Assembly (NCBI GenBank): GCA_964612975.1
Contig: CAZTGC010000005.1
Span: forward strand, 105,828 to 169,827
From: NZ13-RE01 sp964612975
GTDB taxonomy: Bacteria; Dictyoglomota; Dictyoglomia; Dictyoglomales; Dictyoglomaceae
Direction of reading: 5' to 3'
Length of the DNA: 64,000 bases
Part shown: positions 26,093 to 35,410 of the stretch, piece after piece
Position numbering within the stretch: position 1 is the stretch's first letter
How the letters are laid out: each line of letters starts with the position of its first letter
The notes under the pieces: model-generated
Databases searched by the model: none
Seen by the model: only the letters and a program-made list of their open reading frames with translations
What the model was told of the DNA's origin: nothing
Program-made: the position numbers and the translations under genes

Positions 26093-27829
26093 ATGAATTT
26101 TAAACTAAATTTTGATCTTTTAACATTAGAAATTTTACATAGTGAACTTTACGAAAGAATTAAGAATTCCTTAGTAGAAAAGATTTATCAAATAGGAAAT
26201 ACAGAAATTTTTTTTCATTTATATTCCCCAAGAGAAGGAAAATTTATTCTTTCTCTTTCGGTGCATCCTCAATTATATAGAATACAACTAACTAAAAAAG
26301 AATTTCCTTATCCTTCAAATCCTCCACCTTTTTCTATGTTTCTTAGAAAGCATTTAGAAGGAGCAAGAATTTTAGATTGGTATATTATTCCTCAGGAAAG
26401 AATTGTGGAATTTATATTCAAAAGATTTGAGGAGTCCAAAAGGAAACTTATTGTAGAGCTTATGGGAAAGTATAGTAATATTATTCTTGTGAATGAGAAT
26501 AATATCATTTTAGATTCTATAAAACATGTAAGTTCTGAAAAGAGTAGATACCGGGAGGTATTGTCAGGGAAAGTATATTCATACCCTCCAAAAATGGAGA
26601 AAACTTCCCTTTTAGATATTAAAGAAGAGGATATAGAAAGTCTTTTAGATAAAGAGAAATCCATCAAGGAGATTCTCATAAAGGATATTTTATATGTAAA
26701 TCCACTATTGGCAGAAGAAATCACAAGAGAAATTAATAAAGAGCTCTACAGCTCCTTAGAAATTGAGGAGAAGGAGAAATTAAAGGAAGAAATATTCAAA
26801 TTTAAGGAGAAAATACTAAGGAGAGACTTCCAGTTTTTAGTCTATTTTACTGACAATAATCCTTATAGTTTTTCTCTTTTTCCTTTAGAGATATTTGATA
26901 ATTTAAAGAGAAGAGAGTTTAAAACTCTAACAGAAGCAATTGACCATATCTATTCCTATTCCTTAGATATTTTTATTACTGATCAATTTAAGAGGAAATT
27001 AAGAGATGTCATAACAGATAATTTAAAGAAGGTGATTGAAAAAAAGAACGATTTCTTGCAAAGAATAAAAGAAGGAGAGTTATCTGAGATTTTTAAAATA
27101 AAAGGAGAATTTCTCCTTTTTTATCAAAGGGAAATTAAAAAGGGAGCAGAGAAAATAGTTCTTCCTAATTCCTATAGTGAAGAAGGGGAATTTATAGAAA
27201 TAGAATTAGACCCATCATTATCTCCTGTAGATAATGCCCAAAGATATTTTAAGAAGTATAAGAAACTTAAAAAGGGAATAGAAATTTTAAAGGAACAATT
27301 AAAAAAATTAGAGGAAGAGATATATTATCTTAATTCCTTGGAGATAGCATTGGAAAATAGTAAAGATTTTTTTGAACTTCAAGAAATCGAAGAGGAATTA
27401 ATAAATGAAGGATATATCAAGAAAAAGAAGGAAAAAGAAAAAAGAAAAAAATCAAAACCCTATAAATTTATCATCTCAGAATATGAGGTCTATGTGGGAA
27501 AGAATAATAAGCAAAATGACTATATTACCTTTAATATTGCAGGCCCAGAAGATTTATGGTTTCATGTGCGAGGAATTCCAGGTGCTCATGTAGTTTTAAA
27601 GTCAAGATCTAAAGAAGATATACCCTTTGAGATTATTGAAAAGACTGCAGAATTAGCAGGATATTTTAGTAAAGGGAAAGAATCTAATTATGTCCCAGTA
27701 GATTACACTAAAAGAAAATATGTCCAAAAACCTAAGGAGGGAAAACCTGGATTTGTAATATATAAAAATGAAAGGACAATTTTTGTGAAGCCTGAAAAAG
27801 CATTAGAGACTATTTCTCAGCTGGTCTAA
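26093..27829 (+). CDS. rqcH: Ribosome-associated quality control protein RqcH (NFACT family)
   Basis: RqcH binds stalled 50S subunits and adds C-terminal alanine tails to trapped nascent chains. The 578-residue protein has an N-terminal NFACT-N domain (from MNFKLNFDLLTLEIL), with the helical part around residues 180-280. A coiled coil runs from about 330 to 440 (rich in KKLKKGIEILKEQLKKLEEE). The C-terminal NFACT-R domain contains GPEDLWFHVRGIPGAHVVL. No secretion signal is present, so the older fibronectin-binding label does not fit. It meets rluD tail to tail with a 27-base overlap. Confidence 0.9.
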   Translation: MNFKLNFDLLTLEILHSELYERIKNSLVEKIYQIGNTEIFFHLYSPREGKFILSLSVHPQLYRIQLTKKEFPYPSNPPPFSMFLRKHLEGARILDWYIIPQERIVEFIFKRFEESKRKLIVELMGKYSNIILVNENNIILDSIKHVSSEKSRYREVLSGKVYSYPPKMEKTSLLDIKEEDIESLLDKEKSIKEILIKDILYVNPLLAEEITREINKELYSSLEIEEKEKLKEEIFKFKEKILRRDFQFLVYFTDNNPYSFSLFPLEIFDNLKRREFKTLTEAIDHIYSYSLDIFITDQFKRKLRDVITDNLKKVIEKKNDFLQRIKEGELSEIFKIKGEFLLFYQREIKKGAEKIVLPNSYSEEGEFIEIELDPSLSPVDNAQRYFKKYKKLKKGIEILKEQLKKLEEEIYYLNSLEIALENSKDFFELQEIEEELINEGYIKKKKEKEKRKKSKPYKFIISEYEVYVGKNNKQNDYITFNIAGPEDLWFHVRGIPGAHVVLKSRSKEDIPFEIIEKTAELAGYFSKGKESNYVPVDYTKRKYVQKPKEGKPGFVIYKNERTIFVKPEKALETISQLV

Positions 27830-28714
27830 TATTTCTTGAAAGTCCTTAGGTAAATCTATAGAAAAACTCATATTTTCTTTTTTCCTTGGATGGAAAAAAT
27901 AAATTTCCTTAGCATGAAGAAGTTGGCCTGTCATATTAAATCTCTTATCCCTTCTTCCATAAACAATATCTCCCACAATAGGAAAGCCTAAATAGTTTAA
28001 ATGCACCCTAATCTGATGGGTTCTTCCCGTCTCAAGATTTACAGAAAGAAGGGTATAATTCTTAAATCTTTCTATTACTTTAAAATTACTTATAGCAGGT
28101 TTTCCAAGGGGAACTATAGCCATTTTTTTTCTATATGCGGGATGTCTTCCAATAGGTAATTCTACTCTTCTTTCTTCCCATGGAACTTCCCCTTCCACTA
28201 AAGCCCAGTATATTCTTTTTATTTCTCTATTTTTCAATTGGTTTGAGAGAGATAAATGGGTGAAGTCGTTTTTAGCAATTAAAAGAAGTCCTGTGGTATC
28301 CTTATCTAATCTGTGAATAATCCCTGGTCTTATCTTTCCTCCAATTTGAGATAGATTACCTATATGATAAAGTAATGCATTAACTAAAGTTTCAGAATAA
28401 TGGCCAAAAGCAGGATGTACCACCATACCTCTTGGCTTATTAATTACTAAAAGATCTTCATCTTCATAGATAATATCCAATTTTATATCTTCTGGAATTA
28501 TATCTACAGGTTCAGGGGGTGGTATTTCTATTTCAATTTTATCTCCTACTCTTAATCTTTGTCCTCCCTTTACTGATTTCCCATTTACCTTTATATTTCC
28601 ATCTTTTATAAGATTTTGAATTTGAGATCTAGAAAGGTGTAATATTTGAGTTAAATACTTATCAAGCCTATCTTCTATAGGCTTAGTTATTTTTATGATT
28701 TGCTTTTGAGTCAT
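27803..28714 (-). CDS. rluD: 23S rRNA pseudouridine synthase, RluD family
   Basis: The enzyme converts uridines of large-subunit rRNA to pseudouridine. The 303-residue protein has an N-terminal S4 RNA-binding domain (RLDKYLTQIL, about residues 13-75), then the RluA/RluD catalytic domain. The catalytic Asp is in GIIHRLDKDTTGLLL. ETGRTHQIRVHLNYLGFPIVGD is the second family motif. The start codon shares one base with the stop of the Crp-type gene (TAATG), so translation is coupled. RluD and the RluA/RluC subgroups are not fully separable by eye. Confidence 0.88.
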   Translation of the reverse strand: MTQKQIIKITKPIEDRLDKYLTQILHLSRSQIQNLIKDGNIKVNGKSVKGGQRLRVGDKIEIEIPPPEPVDIIPEDIKLDIIYEDEDLLVINKPRGMVVHPAFGHYSETLVNALLYHIGNLSQIGGKIRPGIIHRLDKDTTGLLLIAKNDFTHLSLSNQLKNREIKRIYWALVEGEVPWEERRVELPIGRHPAYRKKMAIVPLGKPAISNFKVIERFKNYTLLSVNLETGRTHQIRVHLNYLGFPIVGDIVYGRRDKRFNMTGQLLHAKEIYFFHPRKKENMSFSIDLPKDFQEILDQLRNSL

Positions 28715-29394
28715 TAATATATTCGTTTCTTAAGTTTTTCTAAATTATGAACTATAATATGATTTTTTTCTACAGTTATGATTCCTTCTTCCTCAAAATT
28801 TTTTAACACTCTTGTGGCAGTTTCCCGAGAAACACCTATTAAACTTCCAAGCTCTTGTCTTGTAAAATCTAAATCTACTGCAATTCCCTTTTCTGTTTTT
28901 GCTCCTTTATCAAGTACAATATCAAGAAGGATTCTTGCAATTCTTCCAGGAGCATCAAAAAACATAAGGGTTTCAATCTGTTTATTTGCCTTTCTAAGTC
29001 TAAGGGAAAGGGTTTTTAAGATCTTTAAGGACATTTCGGGATGTTTGGAAAGAAGATTTAAAAATTCATCTCTTTGGATTATTAAAACTCTTGTATACTC
29101 AAGGGCAACAATTGAGGCGGATCTTGGTTCACCATCTAATAGGGACATCTCTCCAAAGAATTCTGTAGGATAAAGAATAGAAAGAATTGCTTCCTTTCCA
29201 TCTTCAGTTTCTATTATCACCTTTACCCTTCCAGAACAAATGAGAAAAAAGAAATTTCCAACTTCTTCCCTTTGAAAAATTACCGAATCCTTAGGATAAA
29301 ATTTTTCTCTTGAGATGGTAATAAGACGATCTAAGTCTTCCTCTGATAGTCCAGAAAATAAAGGAACTTTTTTGAGAAAGTCTCTTACTTCCAT
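28714..29394 (-). CDS. Crp/Fnr-family transcriptional regulator with a CRP-like recognition helix
   Basis: The 226-residue protein has a cyclic-nucleotide-binding domain (about residues 1-125) with an intact phosphate-binding cassette, FFGEMSLLDGEPRSASIVA. A dimer helix and a winged helix-turn-helix follow. The recognition helix reads SRETATRVL, keeping the Arg-Glu...Arg that E. coli CRP uses (SRETVGRIL) to read TGTGA. It has no Fnr-type cysteines. Two near-consensus TGTGA-N6-TCACA palindromes occur in this window (35356, 56847). The ATG has a GAGGGA site and the gene is coupled to rluD. The effector may be cAMP or another nucleotide. Confidence 0.88.
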   Translation of the reverse strand: MEVRDFLKKVPLFSGLSEEDLDRLITISREKFYPKDSVIFQREEVGNFFFLICSGRVKVIIETEDGKEAILSILYPTEFFGEMSLLDGEPRSASIVALEYTRVLIIQRDEFLNLLSKHPEMSLKILKTLSLRLRKANKQIETLMFFDAPGRIARILLDIVLDKGAKTEKGIAVDLDFTRQELGSLIGVSRETATRVLKNFEEEGIITVEKNHIIVHNLEKLKKRIY

Positions 29395-29537
29395 TGTCCC
29401 TCACATTTATAAAATTTTTCTTGATTTAATTATACATTAGAATCTTGGTTTTTCCAAGAAAATTTTTAATTGCTCAACCAAAATATATTTGTTAAAATTA
29501 ACTTTGACACTTTTATATTCTTTTTAAGGGGTTAAAA

Positions 29538-30860
29538 ATGGAAGATTGGAAAGTTGCTTGGGAAAAGGCTTTGGATATAATTTCTTTAGAGATAAGTAGA
29601 CCTGGATTCGAGACTTGGATAAAGACTTTAAAACCCTTAGGAGTTGAAGGAGAAAAATTTATACTACAAACTCCCAATAGGTTTTCTAAGGAATGGCTAC
29701 AGGAACATTACGTGGGACTGATTGAAGAGGTGCTAAGGAGAACTTCTCAAAGGGAATGGAAGATAGAATTATTTGCTGAAGATAATGAAGAGAAACCTCT
29801 CCGAAGGGAAATTTCTGAGGAAGTGTTATATTATTTAAATTTAAATCCTAAGTATACCTTTGATACCTTTGTGGTTGGTGATAGTAATAGATTTGCCCAT
29901 GCAGCAGTATTAGCAGTGAGCCAAAATCCTGGAAAAGCCTATAATCCTCTCTTTATATATGGGGGAGTTGGCTTAGGAAAAACCCATCTCATACATGCAA
30001 TTGGGCATTATGTAAGAGAAAGATTTCCTCAATTAAAAGTAATCTACTCCTCCATGGAAAAATTTACAGTGGAACTTATTGATGCCATTAAGGAAGATGG
30101 GATGAGTAAATTCAGAGTAAAATATAGAAATATAGATATTCTATTGATTGATGATATTCAATTTTTAGCAGGAAAGGAAAGGACTCAAGAAGAATTTTTC
30201 TATACCTTTAATGCCCTTTATGAGGCAGGGAAACAAATTGTTATCACCAGCGATAGAGTTCCCAGGGAAATTCCCACTTTAGAAGATAGATTAAGATCAA
30301 GATTTGAATGGGGGTTAATGGCTGATATTCAGCCACCAGATTTGGAAACAAGAATTGCTATTTTAAAGAAAAAAGCAGAAACAGAGAGAGTTGTAATTCC
30401 TGATGAAGTTATTGAATTTATTGCTGAACAGATACAATCAAATATTAGAGAGCTCGAGGGAGCATTAATAAGAACTGTTGCCTTTGCTTCTCTAAACAAT
30501 ATGCCCATCGACCTTTCCCTTGTGAAAACAGTATTGAAGGACATTATACAGCCTCCAAGCTTGACCTCAATAAGTATTCAAAGCATTATTCAAGAAGTTG
30601 CAAGCTATTTTCATATAACTCCAGAACAAATTACAGGAAAGGGAAGAACTCAGGAGATAGCACTACCTAGACAGATTGCCATGTATTTAGCAAGAACTCT
30701 TACGGATATGTCTCTTCCTAAAATTGGAGAAGAATTTGGAGGAAGAGATCATACCACTATTCTTCATGCGTATGAAAAAATACAGGAATTATACCAGACA
30801 GATCTTACGATAAAGAAAGTAATACAAGATATTCAAAATAGATTAAGAAATTCTACATAA
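29538..30860 (+). CDS. dnaA: Chromosomal replication initiator DnaA
   Basis: DnaA opens the replication origin. The 440-residue protein has domain I (about residues 1-80), a short linker, and the AAA+ domain with Walker A GGVGLGKTHLI near residue 140, Walker B LLIDDIQF near 200 and sensor TSDRVPRE. C-terminal domain IV carries the DnaA-box-binding signature GGRDHTTILHAYEKI. The usual dnaN neighbour is absent: hflC follows tail to tail one base away. No cluster of DnaA boxes is visible in 29395-29537, so the origin may lie elsewhere. Confidence 0.96.
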   Translation: MEDWKVAWEKALDIISLEISRPGFETWIKTLKPLGVEGEKFILQTPNRFSKEWLQEHYVGLIEEVLRRTSQREWKIELFAEDNEEKPLRREISEEVLYYLNLNPKYTFDTFVVGDSNRFAHAAVLAVSQNPGKAYNPLFIYGGVGLGKTHLIHAIGHYVRERFPQLKVIYSSMEKFTVELIDAIKEDGMSKFRVKYRNIDILLIDDIQFLAGKERTQEEFFYTFNALYEAGKQIVITSDRVPREIPTLEDRLRSRFEWGLMADIQPPDLETRIAILKKKAETERVVIPDEVIEFIAEQIQSNIRELEGALIRTVAFASLNNMPIDLSLVKTVLKDIIQPPSLTSISIQSIIQEVASYFHITPEQITGKGRTQEIALPRQIAMYLARTLTDMSLPKIGEEFGGRDHTTILHAYEKIQELYQTDLTIKKVIQDIQNRLRNST

Positions 30861-30861
30861 C

Positions 30862-31707
30862 TTATTTTCCCCTTAAATACCTAAAAATTTCAGAATCTGG
30901 AGTTATAATTAAGACATTTCCAGGAAGTGCCCTTTTATAAACCTCTAAGGTTCTTAAGAATTGGTAGAATTCTGGATTTGTAGATAGGACAGATTGTAAA
31001 ATCTTTCCTGCTTCTGCTTCTCCTTTCCCTTTTAATTCCTGTGCCCTTTTATATGCAGATGCCAAAATAATAACTTTTTTCTTTTCCGCCTCTGATTTTA
31101 TCCTTTGAGCTTCCCTCTGTCCTTCTGCTCTATATAATGATGCTTGTCTTTGTCTTTCTGCTATCATAGAGTCGTAGATCTTTCTAAGATTTTCTTGAGG
31201 AACTGTTATCCTTTTCATCCTGACAGTATGTATCTCGATTCCCAACTCTCTTGCCTTTAATTGTGATGTCTTTGTTACCTCTTCAAAAACCTCTTCCCTT
31301 CTTCCAGAAACTATATCATCAAAATCATATTGTCCTACAACTCTTCTCATTTCACTATAGATAATGTCATCTAATCTTGCCTGAGCTCCAGTCTCATCCC
31401 TTACAGTTTTAAGGAATAAAAGGGGATCTAAGATTCTAAAAAGGGAAAAGGAATCTAAAATCAAAGATTTTTTATCCTTAGTTACCACAAAGGTAGGTTC
31501 TGAATCATATTCTAATATTCTTTTTTCAAAATATACTACTTCCTGAATAAAGGGCTTTTTAAAATATAATCCTGGTTCCTTTATAACCCTAATAGGTTTT
31601 CCAAATTCCATAACTATCGCTTGTTTTGTTACATCTACTACAAAAATGGATATAATAAAAGCAAAAAAAAGAACAATTAAGAGTATTATCGTAAAAAGGT
31701 ATTTCAT
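30862..31707 (-). CDS. hflC: HflC, SPFH/band 7 membrane protein
   Basis: The 281-residue protein has one N-terminal membrane segment (about residues 3-22) and an SPFH domain with the repeat-rich stretch EGQREAQRIKSEAEKKKV typical of HflC. It normally pairs with HflK to form a large cage around the FtsH protease in the membrane. Its start lies 2 bases after hflK, with GGAGGAAAAT as ribosome site. Gene order hflK-hflC matches other bacteria. No ftsH is in this window. Confidence 0.9.
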   Translation of the reverse strand: MKYLFTIILLIVLFFAFIISIFVVDVTKQAIVMEFGKPIRVIKEPGLYFKKPFIQEVVYFEKRILEYDSEPTFVVTKDKKSLILDSFSLFRILDPLLFLKTVRDETGAQARLDDIIYSEMRRVVGQYDFDDIVSGRREEVFEEVTKTSQLKARELGIEIHTVRMKRITVPQENLRKIYDSMIAERQRQASLYRAEGQREAQRIKSEAEKKKVIILASAYKRAQELKGKGEAEAGKILQSVLSTNPEFYQFLRTLEVYKRALPGNVLIITPDSEIFRYLRGK

Positions 31708-31709
31708 CT

Positions 31710-32699
31710 CTATTTTCCTCCTTCTTGAAGGGTCATGGTTCTTGTGAAAATATCCGAGGGAAAATTAAGTATTTTAATGCTTCCCTTAGGATCATCAATA
31801 ACTATTATTCTCGTTTGAGGGAGTATCATTTCTAAAGCTTCCATATACAATTTTGTTTTTATAAGGGATGGGGTTTTATTATATCTTTCTAATAAAGCTT
31901 TAAATCTTTGAGCATCTCCCTTTGCTCTTTCAACTTGTTCATTTTTATAAGCTTCTGCTTCTGCAATAATTTTTGCAGCTTGACCTTCTGCTTCAGGAAC
32001 AATTTGGTTGTAATAAGATTGAGCCTCTAAGATTAGTTTATCCTTCTCAGATTTTGCATTAATTACCTCTTGGAATGCAGATTGCACAGGCTTTGGAGGA
32101 ATAACATCCTGAAGTTGAACATTTAAAATTTTGATTCCAAAATTATTTTTATTTAAAATATCTTGAAGGATAATTTTTACGTTATTTTGTATCTCATCCT
32201 TTGATACTGTTAGAATTTCATCAAATAAGAAATTTCCAACTACTTGTCTCATAGAAGCTTGAGCTAAATCTTTTAGAAGTTTTTCTGCTCCTTTTATATA
32301 CATAAGAAATTTGATGGGGTCAGAAATTTGATATTGAATTACAAAATCTAAATCTATAATTTTACCATCCTTTGTAAGAAGAAGGGATTCTTCTTCTAAA
32401 TCTTGATATCTTGCAGGAGGCCCTAAGGTTATAGTTCTAAATCCTATCTCCAATCTTCTTATTGCTGCAACATCAATTTTGGTGATCGAATCTATAATGG
32501 GAATTTTCCAATGGAGTCCAGGCCCATAAGCTCCAATGATTTTTCCAAATCTTTTTAATATACCAACTTCTGCAGGACCAATAAAATAGAAGCTTCCTAC
32601 AACTATGATTATTAAAAGAACTATTATTATAAGGGTTAAAATACTCTTAAAAGAAAACTGGTTCTTGGGAAAGGTTGGGAAATTTGTCCAATCTCTCAT
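31710..32699 (-). CDS. hflK: HflK, SPFH/band 7 membrane protein
   Basis: The 329-residue partner of HflC has a cytoplasmic N-terminus of about 20 residues, a membrane segment (about 22-45, LTLIIIVLLIIIVVGSFYF), then the SPFH domain opening GPAEVGILKRFGKIIGAYGPG. A long helical region near residues 215-270 contains EAQSYYNQIVPEAEGQAAKI, the HflK signature. The glycine-rich N-terminus of E. coli HflK is missing. It follows the zinc-ribbon membrane protein gene by 14 bases. Confidence 0.9.
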   Translation of the reverse strand: MRDWTNFPTFPKNQFSFKSILTLIIIVLLIIIVVGSFYFIGPAEVGILKRFGKIIGAYGPGLHWKIPIIDSITKIDVAAIRRLEIGFRTITLGPPARYQDLEEESLLLTKDGKIIDLDFVIQYQISDPIKFLMYIKGAEKLLKDLAQASMRQVVGNFLFDEILTVSKDEIQNNVKIILQDILNKNNFGIKILNVQLQDVIPPKPVQSAFQEVINAKSEKDKLILEAQSYYNQIVPEAEGQAAKIIAEAEAYKNEQVERAKGDAQRFKALLERYNKTPSLIKTKLYMEALEMILPQTRIIVIDDPKGSIKILNFPSDIFTRTMTLQEGGK

Positions 32700-32713
32700 A
32701 GTTGACTCCCTTC

Positions 32714-33235
32714 TTATTTTAAAAAGTGAGAGAGAATTCTTAAAATTACTAATATTATAGAAACTACCCCAGCAATATTCTCTTCTAAATCCCCCATTCC
32801 TTTATTTTCTGCTTCTTGATAAGATAATAACTTTTCAATTTTTTCTTCCAATTCCTTTGAAGATTCTTCCCTTTGTTCTTTAGTATTCATTTTCTTCTTC
32901 TGCAATTCTTTATATTTTAATAAATCTTCAATAGAAACCCAAGTACCAAGACATTCTGGACAATAGTAGATATTAATATCCTTAGGAATTAGAGGATCTT
33001 TTAAGGGTTTTAGAAAAACTTGATCATTGGGGCAGAGGGAGAAAATACAAGAGGAGGACAAGATATTTCCATATTCTAAATATCTTGTCCCCTCTGGCTT
33101 AAGGGCAACTAATTCCCACTTATCAAACCAAATTCCATAACAATTTGGACATTGCTCAACTTCTAAGTACCTTTTATAATATGTGGGAACCTTTTTAGGA
33201 ATTAACTCTACATTACAACAAGGGCATAATTTCAT
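32714..33235 (-). CDS. Double TFIIB-type zinc-ribbon protein with C-terminal membrane anchor
   Basis: The 173-residue protein has two zf-TFIIB-type ribbons: CPCC...CPNC (about residues 4-32, ending YGIWFDKWEL) and CPND...CPEC (about 68-94, ending LGTWVSIEDL). A charged helical stretch (residues 105-145) and one hydrophobic C-terminal segment (VVSIILVILRILSHFLK) follow. It is unusual in carrying, inside the coding sequence, a 17-bp inverted repeat (33051-33094). It sits between the PEGA protein and hflKC on the same strand. Function unknown. Confidence 0.75.
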   Translation of the reverse strand: MKLCPCCNVELIPKKVPTYYKRYLEVEQCPNCYGIWFDKWELVALKPEGTRYLEYGNILSSSCIFSLCPNDQVFLKPLKDPLIPKDINIYYCPECLGTWVSIEDLLKYKELQKKKMNTKEQREESSKELEEKIEKLLSYQEAENKGMGDLEENIAGVVSIILVILRILSHFLK

Positions 33236-33247
33236 TTAAAATTTTCC

Positions 33248-35296
33248 TTATCTACCTTCTATTATAATCTCTCTTATTTTTAAACTTCCTTCTGCCTCCC
33301 TACCTACTTGTAAGACTAAGATATTTTCTCTATCTTGGATCCAATAGGAAGTTATATCCCATTGTATACTAAGATACTCCTTGCCTTCAATGGCAAAGGG
33401 TAATGTTATAGGTCTTCCATTGAGAATTATTTCAAATATTGGATTTATAACTCCTTTATTATCGGGAGTTATCAAGAAATTTATCTTTAATAATATCTTC
33501 TTAAATCTGAAGAGGGGAACCTTTGTCTCTAAGATTCCAGAGGGAAAGATAGTCAAGTTATAAATTCCATCCTCTTTATTAAGAATGGATTTCTCTAATT
33601 TTGTTATTACAAGATTTCCATCGTAAGTGCCCTTTGTAAAGTTGAGATAATAAATATTGGTGGGAACTTCTATAGGTGAGAGAACAAATACAAAATTATT
33701 CCTTTCTTTACCCTTAACATTAATTTCAGTATTCAAATCATGGTATCCAGAAAGGCTTAAGGTAAGATTGTATTTTCTTTCAAAAAGATTGATGGTAATT
33801 GGAGTTATTCCTTGATATCTCCCATCTATATAAACCTTTGCCCCTTGGGGTTTTGAATCAATAAATACTTCTGTATATGAAGGTTTAAGATTTACGCTTA
33901 CTTGTTTCAATTCTCCTGGAGCAAGGGTTATCCTCTCAAAATGTTCTTCATAACCTGAAAGGGTTATTCTAAGTTCATAGGTTCCAGAGGGGATATCGGT
34001 GAGGGAGAGGGGAGTTTTTCCTTTATAGACTCTATCAATATACACCTCAGCACCCGAAGGATTGGAAAATATATTTATTGTTCCCAAAAGGGGTATTAGA
34101 GTGAAATTATAAGAAGAAGTAGTTCTTGATGTTACATTTACAGAACTTAAAAAATCTTTATAACCGCTTTTTCTCAATTGGATCTGATATGTTCCCGGGG
34201 AAAGATTCGAGATAAATAAAGGAGTGATCCCTCTATAAACCCCATTAAGATATACCTCTGATCCAGAAGGGATTGAATTTATACTGAGACTTCCTACAGC
34301 AGGAAGTAAAGATAAACTTACCCTTGTTTCAATCCCATCTTTAATTTCGACTTTTTCTACTATATCCTCATATCCTGGATAAGTCAATTTTAGCTCATAG
34401 GTTTTTGCTAAAAGATTTTTTATGGTCAATGGAGTTTTTCCTCTATATACTCCATCGATATATACATCTGCCATCGAAGGTTTAGAATCTATTCTTAAAT
34501 CACCATATCTTGGAGAAAGATTAAAAGTATATTCCTTTTCTCTATTGCCTTCTACTATAAGTGTAGTCTCATAATCTCTATATCCCTCTAACTTAGCAAG
34601 AACTCTATAGCTTCCCTCAGGAAGAGTTAGAGAAAGGGGAGTAAGTCCTTCGTATTTATTGTTAATATATACTTGTGCCCTTGAAGGATTTGAGTTAATT
34701 TTTACTCTACCTTGAATTATTGCTTCTTGAACATAAAAATATGTTACCGCTTGAGCCCAATTTTCCTTTTTCTCTTCAATTAGAACTTTCTCAATGTTTT
34801 TTAATACTTTCTCAATATTCTTATCTAAGGATTCGCCGGGTCTCAAAACTTCTAATCTTTTCCCTGGAAATAAATTTAATGGTTTTTTAGAGATTATTCC
34901 CACAATAAATTCTTTCCCTGCGGGAGGACTTATTCTAAAACTGTATGTAGGTTTATCAGGAAATGCATATGTTTGATTCTTTTTTATAAAATTATTCCCT
35001 GAGTACATATTGGGAAAAATCAATTTAAAATCTCCATCAGGAGTTAAATCAAATATATATAAATATGCATCATCATTTGCCCTTACAAATATTTTTAATT
35101 CTTCTCCAACTCTATATACACTTCCTTCTGGTTTATTAAGCCACAAATCTAATTTTAGTTTTGTTTCTGCATTAGGAACAATAATAATCTTTTCCCAAGA
35201 GGGAGAAGGCGGTCTTTCCTGGATAGATATTTGTTGAGAAAGGGAAAGAGATATAGAAAATGCAAGAATTATCAAGGTAGATATTAATCTTTTCAT
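33248..35296 (-). CDS. Secreted PEGA-repeat protein with N-terminal DUF4384-like domain
   Basis: The 682-residue exported protein has a signal peptide, MKRLISTLIILAFSISLSLS. A DUF4384-like domain follows (about residues 50-150, with GDFKLIFPN). Then come five PEGA repeats of about 70 residues, each with a core like INSNPSRAQVYINNKYEG or IDSKPQGAKVYIDG. A C-terminal beta domain of about 150 residues ends it. The ATG at 35296 is chosen because the longer frame's beginning contains the AAGGAGGTTG ribosome site. It likely sits on the cell surface or in the envelope. A CRP-like palindrome lies 41.5 bases before its predicted transcription start. Confidence 0.85.
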   Translation of the reverse strand: MKRLISTLIILAFSISLSLSQQISIQERPPSPSWEKIIIVPNAETKLKLDLWLNKPEGSVYRVGEELKIFVRANDDAYLYIFDLTPDGDFKLIFPNMYSGNNFIKKNQTYAFPDKPTYSFRISPPAGKEFIVGIISKKPLNLFPGKRLEVLRPGESLDKNIEKVLKNIEKVLIEEKKENWAQAVTYFYVQEAIIQGRVKINSNPSRAQVYINNKYEGLTPLSLTLPEGSYRVLAKLEGYRDYETTLIVEGNREKEYTFNLSPRYGDLRIDSKPSMADVYIDGVYRGKTPLTIKNLLAKTYELKLTYPGYEDIVEKVEIKDGIETRVSLSLLPAVGSLSINSIPSGSEVYLNGVYRGITPLFISNLSPGTYQIQLRKSGYKDFLSSVNVTSRTTSSYNFTLIPLLGTINIFSNPSGAEVYIDRVYKGKTPLSLTDIPSGTYELRITLSGYEEHFERITLAPGELKQVSVNLKPSYTEVFIDSKPQGAKVYIDGRYQGITPITINLFERKYNLTLSLSGYHDLNTEINVKGKERNNFVFVLSPIEVPTNIYYLNFTKGTYDGNLVITKLEKSILNKEDGIYNLTIFPSGILETKVPLFRFKKILLKINFLITPDNKGVINPIFEIILNGRPITLPFAIEGKEYLSIQWDITSYWIQDRENILVLQVGREAEGSLKIREIIIEGR

Positions 35297-35328
35297 TTTT
35301 TCAACCTCCTTCTTTATTTTCATACCTT

Positions 35329-35371
35329 ATTATACAAAACCTCTTCTTTGTAAAAAGTGATTTTTATCACA
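35329..35371 (-). promoter_or_regulatory. PEGA gene promoter with CRP-like operator
   Basis: On the minus strand the -10 box is TATAAT (35334-35329) with no good -35 (CTTTTT). A palindrome AGTGATTTTTATCACA (35356-35371) matches TGTGA-N6-TCACA at 9 of 10 fixed positions and is centred 41.5 bases before the predicted start at 35322. That is the class II activator position of CRP. The same site lies at about -28 for the divergent CDP-alcohol transferase gene, whose TGTTAAAAT -10 is at 35377-35385; it could repress that one. Confidence 0.65.
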
Positions 35372-35410
35372 AAATATGTTAAAATTTTTAGAAAAAAGGG
35401 AGTGGGAATT

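Noticed and set aside
29443..29459. Terminator between the Crp-type gene and dnaA
   Set aside because: The six-bp stem TCTTGG/CCAAGA is weak, has no convincing T run on either strand, and lies between divergent genes, where no terminator is needed.
29395..29537. Replication origin next to dnaA
   Set aside because: No cluster of TTATNCACA boxes or AT-rich unwinding repeats is visible, and dnaN is not adjacent.
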